Shown here piece after piece: positions 56,710 to 64,000 of a DNA stretch of 64,000 bases. Source of the DNA: Agrostemma githago (taxonomy: Eukaryota; Streptophyta; Magnoliopsida; Caryophyllales; Caryophyllaceae); NCBI GenBank assembly GCA_958450325.1, contig OY288249.1, positions 68,202,166-68,266,165 on the forward strand, in the 5' to 3' direction. Both the position numbers and the translations under genes were made by a program. Within the stretch, counting starts at the first letter, position 1. The number at the start of each line of letters is the position of its first letter. The notes below the pieces were generated by a model. That model did not search any database. It worked only from the letters and a program-made list of their open reading frames with translations, and was not told the origin of the DNA.

Positions 56710-57763
56710 GCAGTACAGTTTCATCATCATGAAGAGGCTGCATTTCTTCAGGTAATGTAATTAAGTTATACCCCAAAGTTTCCCCTTGACCTCAAGGTGA
56801 TTTTTTTTTTACTGTATCGTCGTATTTAGATTATGAATTCAAATTCAAATAGAGGGGAGAAGTAGATAAGGAGATATATGTGTTAGTTTTAAGTTGATCT
56901 TATGTAAGACATTTGTAGGGCGTGCAACAGTTGGATAAGAATTTATGCATTTCGGTTAATAGAAAATATAAATGACCGAGATGCATAAATTATTGCGCCC
57001 GCTTGTCTCAAACATCTTGTTTATTTCCAATGAAAAAATATAGAGGGTAAACAAATAAATGAGACGGAGATAGTGAGTTGCATGCTCTTCTACAAGTCTT
57101 ACTGTATTTGAGAATTTATAGTTAGTCTGTTATGAGTAGTTGGAAATGTTTGAGATTGTTGAAGGTTTCTTGGTTAGCTGTTAGCCTCAGTGGTAGTAGA
57201 ATGTAGAGTTGTACATTATGATTCAATCTGAGCTAAAAAGCAAATTAAAGATTTCTTCATTACAGCAAGTATTTTGGTGACTCTACTTACTTTTGTTAGG
57301 AGAAACATTTGTAATTGTAAGATGCCCCTCTCATCCGTTTGAATGACTCTCTCAAGTGTGATTGTCGGTCCAAATGACACTTCAAGGGCTTTTTATTTTC
57401 TCTACCAGATTTTAGACCTTAATCATGCTCTTAGATTATTATGTAGACACTTGTTCAAAATCTCACTTATCAAATTCCGCCGTGCATAATATCATGGGGG
57501 TGGGGGGTTTGAGTTCAAGATCTCGACGGAGGGATTTGGATCCGTTTTTACATATATGAATTCAATTCATATCTATATCATTACGGTCTAAAATACATGG
57601 CGGTGTGGATGAAATCCGTTGGATCTGGACAAGTCATCTTGATTAGACCCTATTTTTCTAGACTAGAATATGTTAAACTGAAGTGGAATAAATTAGCTGG
57701 AACAAAATGAACCTAAAATTCTCGTGAAACTGTGGACTAATCTTAATACAAAAAACACAAATT

Positions 57764-57931
57764 CTTACTTGTGACGGTGATATCCGTCACAAGTGTGTAA
57801 CGGGTCAAATATTATCCATGTGGATAGATAAGACAAGACTAAAATGTCCACAAATGTTTTGTCTTATTTACTACATGAATAGTATTTGACCTGTCGCATG
57901 CATGTGACGAATATATCCATCACAAGCTAAG
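57764..57931. mobile_element. TTGTGACGG-ended MITE-like element
   Basis: The left CTTACTTGTGACGG and the right complement CTTAGCTTGTGATGG are imperfect inverted ends about 168 bp apart, with ATATCCGTCAC and GACGAATATATCC arms. Related words occur at about 7720-7740 and 61985-62030. Target duplication is not clear. Confidence 0.55.
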
Positions 57932-58616
57932 TATTGCTGTAAAAAAAAGCTTGGAAATTAGGATGGTAGAAAGGTGTTTGAGTGGTGGCACGTGAATGAT
58001 TGTAATTGTGAGCTGTGAACTTGTGAGGAGTATTGTTTATGCCATCTGTTTAGGCATAACCTGGTTTTGTTTTCTTTATCATCCACTCCACTCCACATGG
58101 GTTGTCTTGTCTTTCCGTTTAATTTTGGCTGCAACTGTTCCAACTGCCAAGCAACAGCATACCATGCCCATCCTACTACACCTACACCATGCACTTCCCC
58201 AGGCCATGCACTTGATGTAGTAATTCGGTAGCACTAAAAATGTAAGGAAAAAAAAAAACTAAAATACAGTAACATGAAAATAAGGAAATTCAATTGAAAT
58301 TTCGAGGGTCTAATAAGGAGTTATATTTATATTAATTACGGAGTAAGTTAGCATTAATATGAAATTTGAAATTGACTTTGAAAGGACTTGAAATCCAAAA
58401 TCTAAACTACGAAATTGGGAATCGTTAATTGTGAATGGGGTATTTCAATTACTCCGTAGTCTAGCCCACACCACAAGTAGGTGGATATTTGCCCCCAAAG
58501 TGTGGCTGATCGCTGACAGTAGCCTTGTGATGGTTGTCAAACTGTTAGGGATGTCGACGTTAGTTGTAGCTCTTAGCTATTTGCGGTTTGAAAAAAATAC
58601 TGCAAATGAAAAAGCC

Positions 58617-58690
58617 TAATAGGAATCGAACTCACGCCTCCTTTGTCAAAGGGTTTAATTCCTACCAGTGAGCCACTTTCCCATCATCTT
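58617..58690 (-). other. tRNA-like segment, possibly SINE-derived
   Basis: On minus, GTGGCTCACTGGTAGG resembles a polymerase III A-box, and GAGTTCGATTCC 40 bases on resembles a B-box, followed by a T-run. Anticodon and T stems do not pair as in a true tRNA. It is best read as a tRNA-derived SINE head or tRNA pseudogene. Confidence 0.35.
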
Positions 58691-59263
58691 ATACTAGTGC
58701 ATAATTAGTACAAGTCCTTACGACCTTACCTGTATACGGAGTATATTATTTTAATGCAAATCGCAGGGTGTGCACTTAGGATGTTTTGTGTGTAACACAC
58801 CGATCCAAATCTTGGATTGTAAATGTTGTATGCTAGACAACAATTAAGGATGACATCTTGCAAAAGTTGTGTTAGCTGAATCCAGAAGGATGACAAACTA
58901 CTCGTATTAAGCATTAAACAAAGCATTGCAGCTGCCTTTGTCATAGATGAGAGGAGTAGTGACTAGTGAGGACTGAGGAAACACATAGATAATTTGGATA
59001 AGTAGGTATAAATTTTGAAAGAAAATTATTCAAGGTATAAAATTTGAAAATAATTGTTACTTGAAGTATAAAATATGAGTACCAATATTCCCTTAATATT
59101 ACAATATAGTCTCTCATTTATTGCATGATATCGTGCCATTCAAACAAGAAAATTTGAAGTCGTACAATACAATATGGAGTAATATGCTTCTTATTTATTG
59201 GATGACAAGGATATACACATTTTGAAATTTTGATTGTATATCATCCATTGATGAATTATACGG

Positions 59264-59288
59264 AGTATATATATATATATATATATAT
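59264..59288. repeat. (TA)n microsatellite
   Basis: About twelve TA units just downstream of the peroxidase gene end. Confidence 0.95.
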
Positions 59289-59348
59289 GGTGAAAGTACT
59301 GTACTTAATTTTGGGTACGCCGTACGCGCCCGCGCATGCATATCATCA

Positions 59349-62300
59349 TTAAATGAGGGTATTGACAAAGCGACAGTCCTTTCTAATTTCTCCTTGACTC
59401 CCGGTCAATGGGTTATTCTCAGACAACAAAATGACAGCCCTCGCAAATTGGTCATGAAAGTATTTGTTATCAGCAGCCATTTTTTTGACGTATGGGAGAG
59501 TAATTGGATTGGAAGCAAGTTCCTGGTCTATTTTCAGCAATCCTTTGTTGCTCAGAATGTTCTTGTAGTACATGTTGTCTAGGATCATCGGGGTCTTGCG
59601 ATCGAACCTTGCATACACCACGTCATTCGGGTTGGGGTTCGGTGTTGGACATCTTTGTTTAAGGTACTCAGCATATGTTGGATCGATCGTTGGATCGACC
59701 GTTGGATAAAGTCTATTCACCAGGTTCACACAATGAACTCGTCCCACTGAATGAGCACCTAGTCACGTTAATAACACACCTCATCATTTCCCAAAATATA
59801 AGGAGTAATTATGAATTGGTAAATAATTAAGCAGCATCATTAAATGAAGTTGATATCACCATATGCGTTGCCTTAACTGAATTGTGTAGGACCAAACTTT
59901 AATTTCCCTGTAAGTAGTAGACCCTGCCCTAAACCTCTACAATTATCATTGTCCAACTACTTGCAATAATACTCCCGGCCCCGTCGTTTTGCTATCATTC
60001 ATATCCTATTTTTGGATTATATTCCTTTATAACGGATATACCCATTACAAAGTTATTACGAGTCTAATAATACTCAAAGAATTAGATAAGACAAAATTTA
60101 AATACATGTAAAACGTAAGAGGTGGTTATAAAACAAAGGTTTGCTATTGGAGTCGATGACGGGTATAAAACGAATATTCATCAATAGGGTGATTAAAAAA
60201 AATGTAGTGTTGAATAATACCTAAAATTGCAACGGCCCCTTCATAGTCGATACCAATAGACATGAAGGTAGAAAGTAGGGAGGAGGTGGAGACGTTGTGG
60301 TTGGGGATGAACTTCTCAACCATGCTCGCATAGCTTTGTGTACTATCTCTCCGTCCAGTCTTCATCTCTATATACGGTCCTCCCAACTGCATCCATACAA
60401 TTCACTCAACTTGTAATTAACATCACTTCACAAATTTGAAATTTAATTTGTAAGCATGCATAAATGTTTCGACTTAATTTCGAAGAAGCCCAATCACCGT
60501 AATTTAACATCATTCATGCCGTCGCTTGTCGGTACACTACTGATACGTATTGTGCATCTCTTTGGGTTGAATAACTGGTTTAAACACCCTCTTTGCTCTA
60601 GAGAAATACGATTTCAGTTCCCATCATTTGTTTACTTTCATAATTTGTGAAAAATATTTTAATCAAAAGTAAACAATTGATCGAGACAAAAGGAGTAATA
60701 AATGATGTTGACTAGATACGCACATAAAAAAATAGCGAGAGAAGAAGTAAACCAGAAGAGCCCCATCTCGAGCGGAAAGAGCAATAATATCAGCGCAGGA
60801 AACAGTAGAGGGGCATCGACTCTCAAGTGCTTGCTTGATAGTGTTGACATACTTGAAATTTCTCATCCCAAAGTTTCTTGTGTGCGTCTTCTCTGTATTT
60901 ATACCCATTGTTGTGCTCGTGTCCAATAAAAGCGATGCATCGCACGACTGCATGTCATCCATAATCCACACATATCACATATTCACATTATATTATTTCC
61001 AGCTTTGAAATTAAAACCTTCATACGAATTACGAGTATATTGTATGGAGTATTATTATGATACATCGTATCTCGAATCCATCATAACAAAAATGAAAATT
61101 AAATTAAATATTATGTGAGTGATTTCTCAACGCTATGAAAAGACCATCTTTGAAATTAGATCTATTGAGAGACGGTTTTTTATTAAGTTTATTGAGAGAG
61201 CAATTACAAATAATGATAACAGTGATACCACCTTTAAAATAAGGACGTTTAACCTAAAATAGTATATAAATATAAATGCGGTACGTTTATTGTAAACAAC
61301 GGTACGAACAAAATTGTCATTTAGAGCTACATCTAATCCTACAATTCTAATCCTACAATTGTTACAAATAAAACATCAAAGGGTACTGATAAGTGGTCTT
61401 AGGGAGAAACCAAAACTTATGTTTTTGGAATATTTTTTGAGAAACATATTATTTCATCATTATATTTCATTTACAATGATAAAAATTACTCGGTATAAAA
61501 TAATTGTGTGGAGGAGAGGAAGAATATAGAATATCTTAAATTGTAAACAATATTAATAAAGAAAATGCAGCTATGGATTTAAATGAAAGAGAGTAAAAAA
61601 CAAAAGGGAAGCAGTAGAGTAGGGCAGGTACCTGAACCATACAGTCATGAAAAAGATTCCTAACCCAAGAAACGGCTGTATTACCATGTTCATTGTACAA
61701 CTTTTGAACCTCATCCTTGATTATGCTTTCTGCGTCCGGGCAGCTTCTTGAATAATAGTTCAACCTTAGCTCACTCGAACCTGTATATACATTCACATTC
61801 ACATTCACGTTCACGTTCACGTTCGCGTTCACGTTCGCGTTCGTTCTCACCAATATTATTACACATAATCGACTCCACTTGCTGCCACCCATTTTAATAG
61901 TACTTCATCATTTTCCTTCATTTATTCTATTAACAAATTAACTTGCTAGGAATTCATAATTTATTTGTCTTTATCTATTCCAGACGGGTATTATTTCACC
62001 CGTCACAAAATGAAGACGAATATTCTCATCATAAAAAATAATTTGTCTCTTAAGAAAGACAATAAAATATAAGTATATATACATACTTTCTCCGTTCAAA
62101 TCAATAATATATGTTTACTTTTTACACAATATTTTAGATGTCGCTAATATAAGGTTATACTCGTTGCACTTGTACTCCGTATGCCTCATTACACACTTCA
62201 CGGATCACTTCTTTAATTTATTTTTAATTTTAAATCAATACTTTTATTATTGAGATCCGCCGTCATATCTATTCTCCAGTCTCCATCTATTGAGGAACAA

Positions 62301-62543
62301 TACTTCCTCTCTACTCCATGGAGAAGATTGATTTCTCCACGAATGGAAGATCATTTTTTTTCACTCTCTTCTAAGAATGAAGAATAAAGAATTGATGGAA
62401 ATGCTCTTAGAATCGATTAGATTGACGAAATGACGAGACAATATAACAAAAGAAAAAGAATTACCAGAAAAGACTTGCAAAGATAAGGATAAGAGCACTA
62501 AAACAAAGATAATGGAGATATGGAATGGTTTAAAGGAAGCCAT
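59349..62543 (-). CDS. PER21: Class III peroxidase, PER21-like
   Basis: Five exons join in frame: 62543-62465, 61780-61632, 60947-60753, 60386-60221 and 59758-59349, giving 332 residues. Class III peroxidases are secreted haem enzymes that use hydrogen peroxide on phenolics and wall components. Exon 1 encodes a signal peptide (FHISIIFVLVLLSLSLQVFS). The distal site is VRNLFHDC, the proximal haem ligand AHSVGRVHC, and eight cysteines occupy the usual disulfide positions (RSCP, HDC, SCD, RCP, SCAD, HC, RCP, KDC). GNTAVSWVRN, FGMRNFKYV, NRLYPTVDPT and NNPLTGSQGEIRKDC place it in the PER21/PER42 group, nearest PER21. One distal-side insertion, TSTTMGINTEK, looks ordinary. No break in frame. Intron 1 is the largest and ends in a hexanucleotide repeat. 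Confidence 0.92.
61140..61400. repeat. Dispersed TCTCTCAATA-ended repeat, copy 2
   Basis: Second copy of the repeat at 32440-32700, here within intron 2 of the peroxidase gene. It begins near TATTGAGAGACGG and contains GTTTAACCTAAAATAGTATA and TCATTTAGAGCTACATCTAA, with a small ATCCTACAATTCTA duplication near 61333-61360. Confidence 0.7.
61787..61850. repeat. TTCACR hexanucleotide repeat in peroxidase intron 1
   Basis: About ten units of TTCACA, TTCACG or TTCGCG end a few bases from the exon 2 acceptor. On minus it reads GTGAAC/GTGAAT. Reading through it creates an Asn-Val run in an open frame that is not used. Confidence 0.88.
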
Positions 62544-62618
62544 AAGAGGAGAGTAGAACGAATAGATATGAGATTAGTAAGTGTAATTGTAGTACGAATT
62601 GGTGAGGGAAGGTGATTG

Positions 62619-62630
62619 GATTATATAGCA
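62619..62630 (-). promoter_or_regulatory. Probable TATA box of the peroxidase gene
   Basis: CTATATAA on minus, about 80 bp upstream of the ATG at 62543. Initiation would be expected near 62590, giving a leader of about 50 nt. Confidence 0.5.
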
Positions 62631-62794
62631 AGGGGGAAGTTCTATTATTGTCTTCCATGAATCCATCAATCAATTGCAATGTCAAAAATAAATATTGCGT
62701 GTAAGGATTTTGTTTTAGATAATAGTGGCAATTTTATAATCACGTCTACTCCATAATACTGACCTCCTTAATTGCGATCTTGACAATCCTACGT

Positions 62795-62900
62795 CCCTCC
62801 GTCTCCATATTCGTCTTCTTCATTTGTTAGCCTTTAATTAAAATATTCTACACAATCAACATTAAAAAATAAAGAAATGAATAAAATGGCGGGAGTAATT
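62795..62900. mobile_element. Stowaway-like MITE, degenerate
   Basis: The left CGTCCCTCCGTCTCCATATTC and the right AATGGCGGGAGTAA form imperfect inverted ends; the TA duplication is not clear. Confidence 0.5.
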
Positions 62901-63494
62901 CAAGATGGGAGTGAAATTAAATTTGGTAAATCGTAAGTTTAATTTTGGACTTAAATCTAAATAGTTCAGTTAATTTGCCTTTTTTGCCACTATTATTTGT
63001 GATCGGTGAATTTACTTCGTATCATTGGACTTTTTTTTCTAAGTAAACTAGTGTTGAACCGGTGCAAATTGCACATATTTACTACTAATTTTTTTAAAAT
63101 AAACGAACTAAACGATATATCTAACTCAATATATACTAATTACATCTAAAAAATAAATATAAAATCCAATTTTAAAATTACACTCACATTTCTGTTTCAC
63201 AAATTCAAATATTTTGGATTTATGAATATCCAAGTAGTTTTATTTCTAGTCGTATTGACTATTGAGTCTATATTTGTGATGACTTAAAATGAATCATTAA
63301 CCCCTCATGTTGATCATGACTTAAATACATTTAGAGTCGGCCCATATGGGGTTTAATCCGGTTCAAGGAACTGTGGTCCAAATAAGTGAGAGTCTGAATA
63401 TGTATATTGCTCATATAATTTTACAAAAAGTATCAATGTGGTGTAGTGGAGAAGATATATGACATTGACATAGAAGTCATGGTTTCAAATTTTA

Positions 63495-63729
63495 CTCCCT
63501 TTCATCCAAACAATCCTTGAAAGTAAAGAGAAGTAGAGACATTTTGTGTAAATAGATGAAAAATATGAGGATAATAAAGTAAAGTCGTCTAAAGGGAATG
63601 TAAAGAATTGATTTGATTGTTCATTTATAGTAAGTGTAAAGAAAGTAAAGTCGCCAAAGGGGAAATATAAAGAATTGATTGGATTGTTCATTTATAGTAT
63701 GTGTAAAAAATTGAATGGATGGAAGGGAG
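63495..63729. mobile_element. Stowaway-like MITE with internal duplication
   Basis: Ends CTCCCTTTCATCCAA and TTGAATGGATGGAAGGGAG are inverted, flanked by TA at 63493-63494 and 63730-63731. The interior holds two copies of a roughly 80-bp unit around AAAGAATTGATTNGATTG and GTTCATTTATAGTA, making it 235 bp, longer than a simple Stowaway copy. Confidence 0.75.
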
Positions 63730-63830
63730 TAATTATTTAGGTTGAACTAATTTAATTACAAAATATTTAGTAGTAGGCGTAATAATAAAAAGAGTAGTCA
63801 CCAAAATAATACTCCGTATAATAAGACCGT

Positions 63831-64000
63831 GTTGAAATGTGTGGGAGTAGAGAGAAAGATTGAGAAAAGAAGTGTTATTGATTGAATGAGTTATCGAGTT
63901 AAGTTCTTACAATGTGATATAAGGGATGCTTTATATAGATAGGCAACAATCTCTAACAACCTCCTAATGAACTCTAACAAACTAGAGTTAGTTAGGTAAT
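63831..64000 (-). mobile_element. Possible LTR start at the window edge
   Basis: From TGTTGAAATGTGTGGGAG onward the sequence has LTR-like features: a GATATAAGGGATGCTTTATATAGAT region with a TATATA word and CTCTAACAA repeats, resembling copia LTRs. The other end and any duplication lie outside the window. Confidence 0.35.

Larger units (their letters stand above)
56710..59348. other. Spacer between TBR and the peroxidase gene
   Basis: Convergent 3' ends of TBR and the peroxidase gene. The stretch holds an inverted TTGTGACGG element (57764-57931), a tRNA-like segment (58617-58690) and a TA microsatellite. No gene is supported; the frames at 57958-58220 are overlapping low-value frames. Confidence 0.5.

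Noticed and set aside
61536..61892. 118-residue frame starting MGGSKWSRL as the peroxidase N-terminus
   Set aside because: It reads through intron 1 and the hexanucleotide repeat; the exon at 62543-62465 supplies a proper signal peptide in phase.
59349..62543. Peroxidase as part of the Arabidopsis At5g067xx synteny block (PER53/PER54)
   Set aside because: Its sequence matches the PER21/PER42 group, not PER53/54, so it is not counted as collinear.

Overview
The window is nuclear DNA from a flowering plant. The evidence is intron-containing genes with eudicot-like proteins, Stowaway, Tourist, hAT and CACTA DNA transposons, a LINE, Ty1/copia and Ty3/gypsy retroelements, a Cassandra-type LTR and a nuclear tRNA-Ser. 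The words TACTCCGTA and CTCCCTCCGT recur throughout; I associate them with Caryophyllales genomes, but that placement is low confidence. Exon joins below were built by hand from GT/AG boundaries and frame continuity, without transcript data.

Layout: 1-5385 is satellite DNA. The first array (monomers of about 330 bp) has a clear three-monomer higher-order order A-B-C and is interrupted by a 418-bp Cassandra-type solo LTR. A second array (about 315 bp x4) follows and carries a Stowaway MITE. A copia remnant follows at 5.4-5.8 kb. Genes then alternate with transposon blocks: a methyltransferase-like gene (-, 6.1-7.2 kb), gamma-tubulin complex component 3 (-, 9.9-12.6 kb), a cluster of small DNA transposons (13.2-16.4 kb), a 15.4-kb LINE locus (-, 16.5-32.0 kb) split by a 7.26-kb CACTA element and a 761-bp long-TIR element, a PTI1-like kinase (+, 33.7-35.4 kb), tRNA-Ser(GCU) (-, 36.4 kb), a WCRKC thioredoxin (-, 37.7-39.3 kb), a three-level nest of LTR elements (40-51 kb), a 630-bp solo LTR (51.4-52.0 kb), TRICHOME BIREFRINGENCE (+, 53.4-56.7 kb), a class III peroxidase of the PER21 type (-, 59.3-62.5 kb), and further MITEs to the end.

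The six host genes are not a functional unit: they serve chloroplast redox and methyl transfer, microtubule nucleation, kinase signalling, wall polysaccharide acetylation and apoplastic peroxidase chemistry. Their interest lies in order: GCP3, WCRKC1 and TBR are, from memory, consecutive in Arabidopsis (At5g06680, At5g06690, At5g06700). If so, this is an ancestral block expanded by transposons, with the PTI1-like gene and tRNA-Ser lying between the first two.

Nested elements were delimited by target-site duplications: CCTAA (Cassandra-type LTR), TA (Stowaway), TTA (Tourist), ATTGTAAC (hAT), about 16 bp (LINE), AATA (761-bp element), TAC (CACTA), AAGGG (2.2-kb LTR), ACATC (gypsy element) and GAAAG (solo LTR). 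No previously unknown gene system is demonstrated. The strongest candidates for something undescribed are the A-B-C satellite with phase-shifted hybrid monomers, the gag-only gypsy element whose LTRs carry repeated ACTCGATCGAGT palindromes, the CACTA element that keeps an apparently intact TNPA-like gene beside a gutted TNP2-like gene, and the 761-bp TIR element that seems to carry a leader exon and intron.
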